This document shows, in pieces, positions 8,855 through 17,116 of a DNA stretch of 64,000 nucleotides. The position numbers were made by a program, and so were the translations under genes. Position 1 is the first letter of the stretch. Each line of letters opens with the position of its first letter. The notes under the pieces are model-generated. The model made no database searches. It was not told where the DNA came from and was given only the letters and a program-made list of their open reading frames with translations. The stretch lies in the NCBI RefSeq assembly GCF_900142195.1, contig NZ_FRAB01000016.1, positions 91,899 to 155,898 on the forward strand, written 5' to 3'. Source of the DNA: Paraburkholderia terricola. Lineage in GTDB: Bacteria > Pseudomonadota > Gammaproteobacteria > Burkholderiales > Burkholderiaceae.

Positions 8855-8870
8855 GTTCCTTATATGGAAC
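8855..8870. promoter_or_regulatory. palindromic operator before the ferredoxin operon (IclR-type candidate)
   Basis: GTTCCTTATATGGAAC has 5-bp perfect arms around an AT-rich centre, 26 bases before the ferredoxin start codon. It matches the porin-side site in arm sequence and spacing. Two IclR genes in the cluster make that family the likely binder; this is inference. Confidence 0.6.
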
Positions 8871-8896
8871 GTAAGGCTTCAGGAGAAAGGCGAGAA

Positions 8897-9211
8897 ATGA
8901 CTGACCAATGGCGCTGCGCCGGCCATGCCGGCGATCTGTCCGAAGACGCGCCGCTCGAGTTCAAGCTCGACGGCACCGAGATCGGCATCTACAAGGTGGG
9001 CGACGCGCTGTACGCGCTCGAAAACGTCTGCCCCCATGCGTATGCGCTGCTCACGCAGGGGTTTGTCGACGGCGACACCGTCGAGTGCCCGCTGCATGAA
9101 GCCGTGTTCCATATCCCGACCGGCAAATGCCTGAAAGAGCCCGGTGGCCGCGACTTGAAGACGTACTCGGTGCGTCTCGCCGGCGAAGAAATCCAGATCA
9201 AGGTGGAATGA
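8897..9211 (+). CDS. Rieske-type [2Fe-2S] ferredoxin of ring-hydroxylating oxygenase
   Basis: 104 aa, start fixed by AGGAGAAAGG upstream. It carries the Rieske pattern C45-P-H47 and C64-P-L-H67. It carries electrons from the FAD reductase encoded at 19.6 kb to the oxygenase encoded at 9573. First gene of the catabolic operon, just downstream of the palindromic operator; the next gene starts one base after its stop. Length and motif spacing fit BphF/CarAc-type ferredoxins. Confidence 0.92.
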   Translation: MTDQWRCAGHAGDLSEDAPLEFKLDGTEIGIYKVGDALYALENVCPHAYALLTQGFVDGDTVECPLHEAVFHIPTGKCLKEPGGRDLKTYSVRLAGEEIQIKVE

Positions 9212-9212
9212 C

Positions 9213-9524
9213 ATGCGAGAGGTAGCCGTGAACTTCAATCCCTTCCTGAAGCCGTGGCTCGCGCCACAGCCCAACAACGTGGCCGGCAAGGGCGTGATCG
9301 AAAAGCCGGGCGAGAGCGAGAACTTCATCTGGCAAACGCGTAAGGCGGAGCCGACCCAGTACGAGAACGACTTCGGCGACGCGCTCGAAAAAGTTTTCGA
9401 AGCCGGCGCGACGGAATTGCACGAGGTGGTCGACGGTTTGAATCGCGTGGGTTTCCGCACGCCGGAAGGCAATGCGTGGAACGCCGAACGCCTCGCCGCC
9501 GAATTCCGCCTGCTCGCCGAATAG
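9213..9524 (+). CDS. small protein with recombinase-like helix-turn-helix
   Basis: 103 aa. The N-terminal half (FNPFLKPWLAPQPNN, KGVIEKPGESENFIWQTRKAEP) resembles no enzyme known to me. The C-terminal half (ALEKVFEAGATELHEVVDGLNRVGFRTPEGNAWNAERLAAEF) resembles the small helix-turn-helix in the C-terminal region of serine recombinases. No catalytic recombinase domain is present. It sits between ferredoxin and oxygenase with a 1-base gap to the former, so it is part of the operon. It may act in oxygenase assembly, electron transfer or regulation; function unknown. Confidence 0.75.
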   Translation: MREVAVNFNPFLKPWLAPQPNNVAGKGVIEKPGESENFIWQTRKAEPTQYENDFGDALEKVFEAGATELHEVVDGLNRVGFRTPEGNAWNAERLAAEFRLLAE

Positions 9525-9572
9525 GCGCGCTTTCCGAACACGTCTCACCGCTTTCGCATCCGGAGTCTTTTC

Positions 9573-10664
9573 ATGACGTCCCCCAATACAACTCAGGGCG
9601 CGGCCGATCCGATCCAGTCTTATCTGGACAAAGGCTTGCGCAATTACTGGTATCCCGTCGCACCGAGCTGGCAAGTCGGCGACGCACCCATCGGCATCAC
9701 GCGACTGGGCGACCAGATCGTGCTGTGGCGCGACAAGGAAGGCAAAGTCCGCGCGCTCGAAGACCGCTGCCCGCATCGCGGCGCGCGTTTGTCGCTCGGC
9801 TGGAATCTCGGCGGCAGCGTCGCGTGCTGGTATCACGGCATCGAAGTCGACGGAGGCGGCACGGTCGTCAAGGTGCCGGCGGTATCGAACTGCCCGCTTG
9901 AAGGCCAGCAGTGCGTGAAGTCGTATCCGGTCGAAGAACACGCCGGCGCGATTTTCCTGTGGTTCGGCGACGACGCGCACAAGAAACCCGCGCCGCTCAA
10001 GTTGCCGGATGAACTGGTCGGTGACGAATACGCGAACTTCGCGTGCATGTCGAACTGGAAGTGCAATTACCAGTACGCGATCGACAACGTGATGGACCCG
10101 ATGCACGGCGCGTATCTGCACGCGACGTCGCATTCGATGGCCGAAGGCGACAAGCAGGCCGACATGCGCGTGCGCAAGACCGAGACCGGCCTGATGTTCG
10201 AAAAGATCGGCCAGCGCGACGTCAACTTCGACTGGGTGGAACTCGGCGAAACCGGCGCGCTGTGGATGCGCCTCGCGATTCCGTACCAGAAGAAGTTCGG
10301 CCCCGGCGGCAGCTTCGGGATCGTCGGCTTCGCCGTGCCCGTCGACGAAAACAACTGCCAGGTTTACTTCTGGCGCGCTCGCAAGGTGTCGGGCTGGCAG
10401 CGCGACGCGTGGCGCTTCCTGTACCGCAACCGGCTGGAAGGTCTGCATTGGGCCGTGCTCGAACAAGACCGCTACGTGCTCGAAAGCATGGCGCCGAACG
10501 CGCGCGAGCATGAATTCCTTTATCAACACGACGTCGGCGTGACGCGTGTGCGCCGCATGCTGCGCCAGCGCGCGCAACAGCATTTCGCCGAACTCGACGC
10601 CTACCGCGAGCAAGCGGCCGGCGCCGCGTCCGCCACCTCTGCCCCGGGCCACAGCCATGCATGA
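9573..10664 (+). CDS. Rieske aromatic ring-hydroxylating oxygenase, alpha-only type
   Basis: 363 aa. The Rieske domain has C66-P-H68 and C85-W-Y-H88. The mononuclear iron site is DPMHGAYLH, with bridging Asp175 and ligands His178 and His183. No beta-subunit gene is present, so this belongs with alpha-only (homotrimeric) oxygenases such as the phthalate 4,5-dioxygenase, vanillate demethylase and carbazole-type groups. It inserts O2 into an aromatic acid or related ring, or demethylates it, using the cluster's ferredoxin and reductase. The substrate cannot be read from sequence. Its 3' end overlaps the SDR gene by 8 bases. Confidence 0.9.
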   Translation: MTSPNTTQGAADPIQSYLDKGLRNYWYPVAPSWQVGDAPIGITRLGDQIVLWRDKEGKVRALEDRCPHRGARLSLGWNLGGSVACWYHGIEVDGGGTVVKVPAVSNCPLEGQQCVKSYPVEEHAGAIFLWFGDDAHKKPAPLKLPDELVGDEYANFACMSNWKCNYQYAIDNVMDPMHGAYLHATSHSMAEGDKQADMRVRKTETGLMFEKIGQRDVNFDWVELGETGALWMRLAIPYQKKFGPGGSFGIVGFAVPVDENNCQVYFWRARKVSGWQRDAWRFLYRNRLEGLHWAVLEQDRYVLESMAPNAREHEFLYQHDVGVTRVRRMLRQRAQQHFAELDAYREQAAGAASATSAPGHSHA

Positions 10665-11424
10665 CGAAGCGGTTGTCGCACTCAACGGCCGGCGCGTCCT
10701 CGTGACGGGCGGCGCGCGCGGTCTCGGCGCGGCGTTCGTCCGCGCGCTGGTCCAAGCCGGCGCGCGCGTGGTGTTCGGCGACGTGCTGCACGACGAAGGC
10801 GAAGCGCTCGCCGCATCGCTCAACGGGCAGGGCCACGAGGTCACGTATCTGCCGCTCGATCTCGCCGAACCCGCCAGCATCCGGCAATTCGCCGAGCAGG
10901 GCGCGGCGCGGCTCGGCGGTCTGGATGCGCTGATCAACAACGCGGCGATCACCAACTCCGGCGGCAAATCGGCCGACGAATTGTCGGTCGAGACATGGGA
11001 CGCCGTGATGAACGTCAACGTGCGCGGCACCTGGCTGATGAGCACGGCCGCGCTGCCTTATCTGCGTGACTCGGGGCGCGGCAGCATCGTCAATATCGCG
11101 TCGGATACGGCGGTGTGGGGCGCGCCGAAACTGCTCGCGTATGTCGCGAGCAAGGGCGCGGTGATTTCGATGACGCGTTCGCTCGCGCGCGAATTCGGCG
11201 CTCACGGCGTGACGGTCAACGCGGTCGCGCCGGGCCTCACCGAAGTGGAAGCCACCGCCTACGTGCCCGCCGAGCGTCACCAGTACTACCAGCAAGGCCG
11301 CGCGCTCGCGCGCGCCCAACTGCCCGACGACGTAACCGGGCCGGTGCTGTTCCTGTTGTCCGACGCCGCGCGCTTCGTGACCGGCCAGTTGCTGCCGGTC
11401 AACGGCGGCTTCGTGATGAATTGA
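10657..11424 (+). CDS. SDR-family dehydrogenase (possible cis-diol dehydrogenase)
   Basis: 255 aa, classical SDR. NAD-binding TGGARGLG (residues 16-23), NNAA motif, catalytic Ser in NIASDTAVWG, Tyr and Lys in YVASK, and the C-terminal PVNGGF typical of the family. It starts inside the oxygenase gene (8-base overlap). In this context it probably oxidises the cis-dihydrodiol made by the Rieske enzyme to a catechol, which the extradiol enzyme at 18.6 kb would then cleave. That order is inferred. Confidence 0.85.
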   Translation: MHDEAVVALNGRRVLVTGGARGLGAAFVRALVQAGARVVFGDVLHDEGEALAASLNGQGHEVTYLPLDLAEPASIRQFAEQGAARLGGLDALINNAAITNSGGKSADELSVETWDAVMNVNVRGTWLMSTAALPYLRDSGRGSIVNIASDTAVWGAPKLLAYVASKGAVISMTRSLAREFGAHGVTVNAVAPGLTEVEATAYVPAERHQYYQQGRALARAQLPDDVTGPVLFLLSDAARFVTGQLLPVNGGFVMN

Positions 11425-11450
11425 TCTTGCCGAATCGAAAGGAGAAAGAG

Positions 11451-11978
11451 ATGGCGGATGTCGATATCGAACGCAAATCGTGGGACCAACCCGCGGACAA
11501 GACCTTTACCCAGTGGCTGGACAGCCGCGTCGCGCGGCTCGCCACGCGTCGCTATGACTGGGACGCGCTGAAGTTCCAGGCCGACTACGACCCGAAGTAT
11601 CGCCGCGCGCAAATGCGCTACGTCGGCACGGGCGGCACCGGCGTCGCGAAAGACGTGAACACGGTGCCCGCGGGCGGCTTCACGTTCTCGACGATGTTGA
11701 TCCCCGCCGGCAACATCGGCCCGAGTCATATCCACATGGACGTCGAGGAAATCTTCTTCGTGATGCGCGGCAAGATGAAAGTGATCTGCGAGAAAGACGG
11801 CGAAACGTGGGAAGCCGTGCTCGGCGAACGCGATCTGATATCGGTGCCGCCGGGCGTATATCGCACGGAAATCAACATCGGCCAGGAAGACGCGTTGATG
11901 TGCGTGATGCTCGGCTCGCCAAAGCCGGTCACGCCGACGTATCCGCCGGATTCGCCGTTGGCCGCGCTCAAGCGCTAA
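11451..11978 (+). CDS. cupin-domain protein
   Basis: 175 aa, preceded by a strong AAAGGAGAAAGAG ribosome site. Single cupin barrel: GPSHIHMDVEEIFFVMRGKMKV supplies the His-x-His-x4-Glu metal site, and GERDLISVPPGVYRTEIN the second motif. It could be a metal-dependent dioxygenase or isomerase, or a small-molecule binding protein; cupins are too diverse to decide. It sits centrally in the aromatic operon, so a step in ring or side-chain processing is likely. Confidence 0.8.
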   Translation: MADVDIERKSWDQPADKTFTQWLDSRVARLATRRYDWDALKFQADYDPKYRRAQMRYVGTGGTGVAKDVNTVPAGGFTFSTMLIPAGNIGPSHIHMDVEEIFFVMRGKMKVICEKDGETWEAVLGERDLISVPPGVYRTEINIGQEDALMCVMLGSPKPVTPTYPPDSPLAALKR

Positions 11979-12016
11979 GCCGTCAACGTAGTTCGTATTC
12001 ACTCGCGAAGGAAACC

Positions 12017-12907
12017 ATGTCCGCAGTCCCGTCCGCTACCGCCGATCAGAACGCCCCGCTCGAAGCGCGTCTTGCGCGCTTTCCTGCGCAGCAGATCTGG
12101 CTTGCATCGCAACGCGCGGTGAGCTATCGCGAAGCGAACAGCGCCGCAACGAACGCGCTGCCGCTCGTGTTGCTGCACGGTATCGGTTCGGGCGCGGCTT
12201 CGTGGGTGCAGCAATTCGAAACGCTCGGCGACACGCGCCGCGTGATCGCGTGGGATGCGCCGGGTTATGGCGCCTCGACGCCGGTCACGCCTGAATCGCC
12301 CGCGGCCGCAGATTACGCAGCGGTATTGAACGAATGGCTCGACGCGCTCGCCATCGAACGTTGTGTGCTGCTCGGCCATTCACTCGGCGCGATCATCGCG
12401 GGCGCGTTCGCCATGACGCATCCGCGGCGTGTGGCCGGTTTGCTGTTGCTGTCGCCGGCGGGCGGTTATGGCGCGGCATCTGCGGCGGTACGCGAGACGA
12501 AACGCGCTCAACGCCTCGCGATGATCGAGGCGTTGGGCCCGCAAGGACTCGCCGAAAAACGCGGCGCCACTATGTTGTCCGCCTACGCGAGCGACGAAGC
12601 GCGCGCGTGGGTGCGCTGGAACATGTCGCGCGTGATTCCGCACGGCTACGCCCAGGCGACCCATCTGCTCGCCAACGCCGATCTCGCCGCCGACCTCGTG
12701 CGTTACAGCGGCCGCGTCAACGTAGCCGTCGGCGCCGACGACACCATTACGACGCCCGCAGCCTGCGAACGACTCGCACTGGCGGCGGGCACCCCACTGC
12801 AAGTCGTGCCACGCGCGGGGCACGCCGGCTATATCGAAGCACCCGCCGCGTACACCGCGATCATCGACACGTTCTGCCGCGCGAGCGACGGACAACGGAG
12901 CCAATGA
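12017..12907 (+). CDS. alpha/beta hydrolase (possible meta-cleavage product hydrolase)
   Basis: 296 aa. Oxyanion motif LLHGIGSGAASW (52-63), nucleophile Ser122 in GHSLG, Asp in VAVGADDTITTP, and His in PRAGHAGYIEAP. Together these give a complete Ser-Asp-His triad on the usual fold with a lid (residues about 160-215). With an extradiol dioxygenase in the same operon, C-C bond hydrolysis of the ring-cleavage product (BphD/MhpC type) is the natural role, but esterase activity cannot be excluded. Its stop TGA directly abuts the ATG of the second IclR gene. Confidence 0.85.
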   Translation: MSAVPSATADQNAPLEARLARFPAQQIWLASQRAVSYREANSAATNALPLVLLHGIGSGAASWVQQFETLGDTRRVIAWDAPGYGASTPVTPESPAAADYAAVLNEWLDALAIERCVLLGHSLGAIIAGAFAMTHPRRVAGLLLLSPAGGYGAASAAVRETKRAQRLAMIEALGPQGLAEKRGATMLSAYASDEARAWVRWNMSRVIPHGYAQATHLLANADLAADLVRYSGRVNVAVGADDTITTPAACERLALAAGTPLQVVPRAGHAGYIEAPAAYTAIIDTFCRASDGQRSQ

Positions 12908-13816
12908 ATGAAGCCCGACCTGCCCGACACCACGAACGTCAGCCGCGCTGCGGACGACGACCGCATCGGCAACGACAGCGATGCCGGCAACGAAACCGGC
13001 TATCGCGTGCCCGGTCTCGAACGCGGCCTGAGGATTCTCACGGAGTTTTCGCCGCGCGAGCCCGTTCTCGGCGCACCGGAACTATCGAAGCGCCTGAAGA
13101 TTCCTCGCACGACGGTGTTCCGTCTGCTGCAAACGCTCGAATCGCTCGGCTTTCTCGAGCGCGCCGATAAGGATCGCAACTATCGCCTCGGCGTCGCGGT
13201 GCTGCGGCTCGGTTTCGAATATCTGAGCTCGCTCGAATTGACCGACCTCGGCCTGCCGATCATCGAAGCCTTGCGCGACGAGACCGGCTTGACCAGCCAT
13301 ATCGTGATTCGCGATGGGCGCGACGTCGTGTTCGTCGCCAAGGCGCAAAGCCACGCGCCGATTTTCAGTTCGGTGAAGGTCAACGTCGGCACCCGTTTGC
13401 CGGCTCACGCGACGACGCATGGTCAGGTGCTGATGGGCGACATGACGCTCGACGAGTTGAAGAAGCTCTATCCCGAGCCCGAACTCGAACGCTTCACCAA
13501 ACAGACGCCCGTCACCGTCGACGATTTATACGAGCGCATTCGCGACGACGCACGGCGCGGTTTCGCGATCAGCGAGTCGTCGTTCGAGCGCGGCATTTCA
13601 GTGGTCAGCGCGCCGGTGCGCAACGACACGGGCCGCATCGTCGCCGTGATCACGACAACGATTCCGCGCCACGAGATCGGCGCGTCGCTGCTCGACAGCG
13701 GGTTGATCGACAAGGTCCGCCGCGCCGCCGGCGAACTCTCGCAGCGGCTCAATCACCGGCCCAAGAGCGGGCCGGATGCGGGCAGCAAATACATGAAGGC
13801 ATTGGGGCTCCGATGA
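12908..13816 (+). CDS. IclR-family transcriptional regulator 2
   Basis: 302 aa. Winged HTH (YRVPGLERGLRILTEFS, APELSKRLKIPRTTVFRLLQTLESLGFLER) and effector domain with FSSVKVNVGTRLPAHATTHGQVL and SESSFERGISVVSAPVRND. It is a close paralogue of the regulator at 6.3 kb, sharing most of both domains by eye. It is embedded in the operon: the start abuts the hydrolase stop and the stop overlaps the next SDR start (ATGA at 13813-13816). It is therefore probably controlled with the pathway, giving feedback. Confidence 0.9.
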   Translation: MKPDLPDTTNVSRAADDDRIGNDSDAGNETGYRVPGLERGLRILTEFSPREPVLGAPELSKRLKIPRTTVFRLLQTLESLGFLERADKDRNYRLGVAVLRLGFEYLSSLELTDLGLPIIEALRDETGLTSHIVIRDGRDVVFVAKAQSHAPIFSSVKVNVGTRLPAHATTHGQVLMGDMTLDELKKLYPEPELERFTKQTPVTVDDLYERIRDDARRGFAISESSFERGISVVSAPVRNDTGRIVAVITTTIPRHEIGASLLDSGLIDKVRRAAGELSQRLNHRPKSGPDAGSKYMKALGLR

Positions 13817-14610
13817 TTGAAATCGATTTGACCGGGCAGGTCGCGGTGGTGACGGGCGGTTCGTCCGGCATCGGCCTCGCAACCGCCGAACTGTTTCTGC
13901 GCGCAGGCGCGTCGGTTGCGATTTGCGGCCGCGACAGCGAACGTCTCGCGCAAGCGGAAGCCGCGCTGAACACCCGGTTCCCGCAAGCGCAACTGCTGGC
14001 GCAAGCCTGCAACGTACTGAATGCCGCCGACGTGAACGCGTTCGCGCAAGCCGTGCAAGCGCGCTTCGGCCGTACCGACATGCTGGTGAACAACGCGGGC
14101 CAGGGCCGCGTGTCGACCTTCGCCGACACCACCGACGAAGCCTGGCGCGAAGAGCTCGATCTGAAGTACTTCAGCGTGATCCGCCCGACTCGCGCGTTCC
14201 TGCCGATGCTGCGCGACGCGGCCAACCCTTCGGTGGTGTGCGTGAACTCGCTGCTCGCGCTGCAACCGGAACCGCACATGGTCGCGACATCGTCGGCGCG
14301 TGCGGGCGTGCTGAGCCTCATCAAGTCGCTCGCGGCGGAACTCGCGCCGCAACGCATCCGCGTGAATTCGATTCTGATCGGCATCGTCGAATCGGGGCAA
14401 TGGCGCCGCCGCTACGCGAAAGAGGCGCAGCCGGGCCAGAGCTGGGACGACTGGACCGCCGAACTGGCGCGCAAGAAAAACATTCCGCTGGGCCGCTTCG
14501 GCAAACCCGAAGAAGCCGCTCAAGCGCTCTTTTATCTGGCTACGACGCTGTCGTCCTATACGACGGGCAGCCACATCGATGTTTCTGGAGGCGTTGCACG
14601 ACATGTCTAA
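13813..14610 (+). CDS. SDR-family oxidoreductase with altered active site
   Basis: 265 aa. It has the SDR cofactor motif TGGSSGIG (14-21), NNAG at 93-96 and a Ser146 (VNSLLALQP). At the catalytic YxxxK position it reads T159-S-S-A-R163 (HMVATSSARAGVLSL): Tyr is replaced by Thr and Lys by Arg. A minor SDR subgroup has such changes, and its members may use a different proton relay or lack dehydrogenase activity. It is translationally coupled to the IclR gene (ATGA) and overlaps the ThDP enzyme gene by 8 bases. Confidence 0.85.
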   Translation: MIEIDLTGQVAVVTGGSSGIGLATAELFLRAGASVAICGRDSERLAQAEAALNTRFPQAQLLAQACNVLNAADVNAFAQAVQARFGRTDMLVNNAGQGRVSTFADTTDEAWREELDLKYFSVIRPTRAFLPMLRDAANPSVVCVNSLLALQPEPHMVATSSARAGVLSLIKSLAAELAPQRIRVNSILIGIVESGQWRRRYAKEAQPGQSWDDWTAELARKKNIPLGRFGKPEEAAQALFYLATTLSSYTTGSHIDVSGGVARHV

Positions 14611-16261
14611 CACAACCACCGTCGGCGAACTGATCGCCGCTTTTCTCGAGCAGTGCGGGGTGCATACCGCATTCGGCGTGATCTCGATCCACAACATGCC
14701 GATCCTCGACGCGATCCATCAACGCGGCCAGATCCGCTACGTCGGCGCGCGCGGCGAAGCGGGCGCGGTGAACATGGCCGATGGTCTCGCGCGCGTTTCC
14801 GGCGGACTCGGCGTCGCGTTCACCAGCACCGGCACGGCCGCGGGCAACGCAGCGGGCGCGATGGTCGAGGCATTGACCGCGGGCACCGCGCTGCTGCACA
14901 TCACCGGTCAGATCGAGACCGAATACCTCGATAAAGATCTCGCGTATATCCACGAAGCGCCCGATCAACTGTCGATGCTGCAATCGATCTCGAAGGCCGC
15001 GTTTCGCGTGCGTTCCGTTGAAACCGCGTTGCCGACCATCCGCGAAGCCGTGCGCGTCGCGCAAACCGCGCCGAGCGGCCCGGTCAGCGTCGAGATTCCC
15101 ATCGACATTCAGGCCGCCCAAATCGAATGGCCCGCCGATCTGGCCGCGCCGCACGTCAGCACGCTCACGCATTCCAGCGAGCGCGTCGCGCAACTCGCCG
15201 AGCAACTGGCGAAGGCGAAACGTCCGCTCTTGTGGCTCGGCGGCGGCACGCGCCATGCGCGCGCGGCGGTCGAGCGCATGGTCGCGTTGGGCTTTGGCGT
15301 CGTGACCAGCGTGCAGGGCCGCGGCGTGCTGCCGGAAGATCATCCGGCAACGCTCGGCGCGTTCAACGTGCACGCCGCGGTCGAAAGCTTCTACAAGACG
15401 TGCGACGCGCTGCTGGTGGTCGGTTCGCGTCTGCGTGGCAATGAAACGCTGAAGTACAGGCTGGCGCTGCCGCAGCCGCTGTATCGCATCGATGCCGATG
15501 CGCTCGCCGACAACCGCGGCTATCGCAACGACATGTTCGTGCACGGCGACGCGTCGGCGGTGCTGGAGGAACTCGCGACGTTGCTCGAAGGGCGCGTGAA
15601 GGTCGATCCGGCCTTCGCACAGGATCTCGCGGCGGCGCGCGAAAGCGCGCTCGCCGATGTGGCGCGAGGGCTCGGCCCGTACAAGCGCCTCGTCGACGCG
15701 CTGCAAAAGGCCGTGGGCCGCGACTACAACTGGGTGCGCGACGTGACGATCTCGAACAGCACGTGGGGCAACCGCATGCTGAAGATCTTCTCGCCGCGCG
15801 CGGGCGTTCACGCGCTCGGCGGCGGTATCGGCCAGGGCATGCAGATGGGCATCGGCGCGGCGCTCGCGGGCAGCGCCGCGAAAACCGTGTGCCTCGTCGG
15901 CGACGGCGGCTTGATGGTGAACGTCGGCGAACTCGCGACGGCCGTGCAGGAAAACGCCAACGTGATGATCGTGCTGATGAACGACCAGTGCTACGGCGTG
16001 ATCCGCAACATCCAGGACGCGCAATACGGCGGCCGCCGCTGCTATGTCGATCTGCACCAGCCGGATTTCGCGCAGTTCTGCGAGAGCCTGAAGCTCACGC
16101 ACTACCGCATCCAATCGCTCGATCAGGCCGAGGAGATCATTCGCGAGGGCATGGCGAAAACCGGCCCCGTGCTCGTGGAAGTGGACATGCTGTCGGTCGG
16201 TTCGTTCGCCAGCGCATTCGCCGGTCCGCCGGTCAAGGAACAGGAGCCGCAGCATGCGTGA
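14603..16261 (+). CDS. thiamine-diphosphate-dependent enzyme (benzoylformate decarboxylase/acetolactate synthase family)
   Basis: 552 aa, three-domain ThDP enzyme. Residues 1-170 are the PYR domain with cofactor-activating Glu52 ([14 protein letters not shown]), the middle domain follows, and the PP domain carries [21 protein letters not shown] with the trailing Asn (MNDQCYG) of the metal-diphosphate motif. Known family reactions are decarboxylation of 2-oxo acids or carboligation. Next to an aldehyde dehydrogenase, decarboxylation of a 2-oxo acid to an aldehyde is a reasonable guess. It overlaps the preceding SDR and following dehydrogenase genes by 8 bases each. Confidence 0.88.
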   Translation: MSNTTTVGELIAAFLEQCGVHTAFGVISIHNMPILDAIHQRGQIRYVGARGEAGAVNMADGLARVSGGLGVAFTSTGTAAGNAAGAMVEALTAGTALLHITGQIETEYLDKDLAYIHEAPDQLSMLQSISKAAFRVRSVETALPTIREAVRVAQTAPSGPVSVEIPIDIQAAQIEWPADLAAPHVSTLTHSSERVAQLAEQLAKAKRPLLWLGGGTRHARAAVERMVALGFGVVTSVQGRGVLPEDHPATLGAFNVHAAVESFYKTCDALLVVGSRLRGNETLKYRLALPQPLYRIDADALADNRGYRNDMFVHGDASAVLEELATLLEGRVKVDPAFAQDLAAARESALADVARGLGPYKRLVDALQKAVGRDYNWVRDVTISNSTWGNRMLKIFSPRAGVHALGGGIGQGMQMGIGAALAGSAAKTVCLVGDGGLMVNVGELATAVQENANVMIVLMNDQCYGVIRNIQDAQYGGRRCYVDLHQPDFAQFCESLKLTHYRIQSLDQAEEIIREGMAKTGPVLVEVDMLSVGSFASAFAGPPVKEQEPQHA

Positions 16262-17084
16262 GGCCGATTACGCCGGGCGCCACGCTCCCGTCGATGTCGC
16301 CATGATCGGCTTCGGCGCGATCGGCCAGGCGGTGTACCGCTCGGTTGAAGCCGACCCGGCCGTGCGGGTGTCGCACGTGATCGTGCCGCAGCGGCATATG
16401 GCGGCGGTGCGCGAAGTGGTGGGCGCGTCCGTGGACGTGGTGGCGTCCGTTTCCGCATTGAGCAGCCAGCCGCACTTCGCGCTCGAATGCGCGGGACATA
16501 GCGCGTTGATCGATCACGTGGTGCCGTTGCTCAGAGGCGGCACGGACTGCGCGGTGGCGTCGATCGGCGCGCTCTCCGACATGATGCTGCTGGACGCGTT
16601 GTCCGCCGCCGCCGATGAAGGCGACGCGACCTTGACGCTGCTCTCCGGCGCGATCGGCGGCATGGATGCGCTGGCGGCGGCCAGGCTCGGCGGCCTCGAC
16701 GAAGTGCTGTACACCGGGCGCAAGCCGCCCACCGGCTGGCTCGGCACGCCCGCGGAACAGGTCTGCGATCTGTACGCGCTAGGCGAACAGCAGGTGATCT
16801 TCGAAGGCAGCGCACGCGAAGCGGCGCGCCTGTACCCGAAGAACGCCAACGTCGCCGCAACGATTGCGTTGGCCGGCCTCGGTCTCGACCACACCTCGGT
16901 GCGGCTGATCGCCGATCCGAAGGTGACGCGCAACGTGCATCGCATCGTGGCGCGCGGCGCATTCGGCGAAATGTCGCTGGAAATGTGCGGCAAGCCGCTG
17001 CCGGACAACCCCAAGACGTCCGCATTGACCGCGTACAGCGCGATCCGTGCATTACGCAATCGCGCGGCGCGCTGCGTGATTTAA
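16254..17084 (+). CDS. aspartate dehydrogenase-like protein (NadX/DUF108 family)
   Basis: 276 aa. N-terminal Rossmann fold with [17 protein letters not shown]; catalytic-domain motifs [18 protein letters not shown] and [16 protein letters not shown] are typical of L-aspartate dehydrogenase; the C-terminus [21 protein letters not shown] matches the family. Known members convert L-aspartate and NAD(P)+ to iminoaspartate/oxaloacetate. In a catabolic operon without NAD-biosynthesis genes, it may act on another amino or imino acid, hinting that the pathway handles a nitrogen-containing compound. That is inference. Confidence 0.85.
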   Translation: MREADYAGRHAPVDVAMIGFGAIGQAVYRSVEADPAVRVSHVIVPQRHMAAVREVVGASVDVVASVSALSSQPHFALECAGHSALIDHVVPLLRGGTDCAVASIGALSDMMLLDALSAAADEGDATLTLLSGAIGGMDALAAARLGGLDEVLYTGRKPPTGWLGTPAEQVCDLYALGEQQVIFEGSAREAARLYPKNANVAATIALAGLGLDHTSVRLIADPKVTRNVHRIVARGAFGEMSLEMCGKPLPDNPKTSALTAYSAIRALRNRAARCVI

Positions 17085-17116
17085 GACCCTGGCTGAAGCA
17101 AACCGGAACGACCGAC

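Noticed and set aside
9198..11045. 615-residue minus-strand frame over the Rieske oxygenase and SDR
   Set aside because: Mirror frame of high-GC coding DNA; the plus-strand genes have complete cofactor motifs and ribosome sites.
14540..16255. 571-residue minus-strand frame over the ThDP enzyme
   Set aside because: No recognisable domain; plus-strand enzyme is full length and overlaps its operon neighbours.
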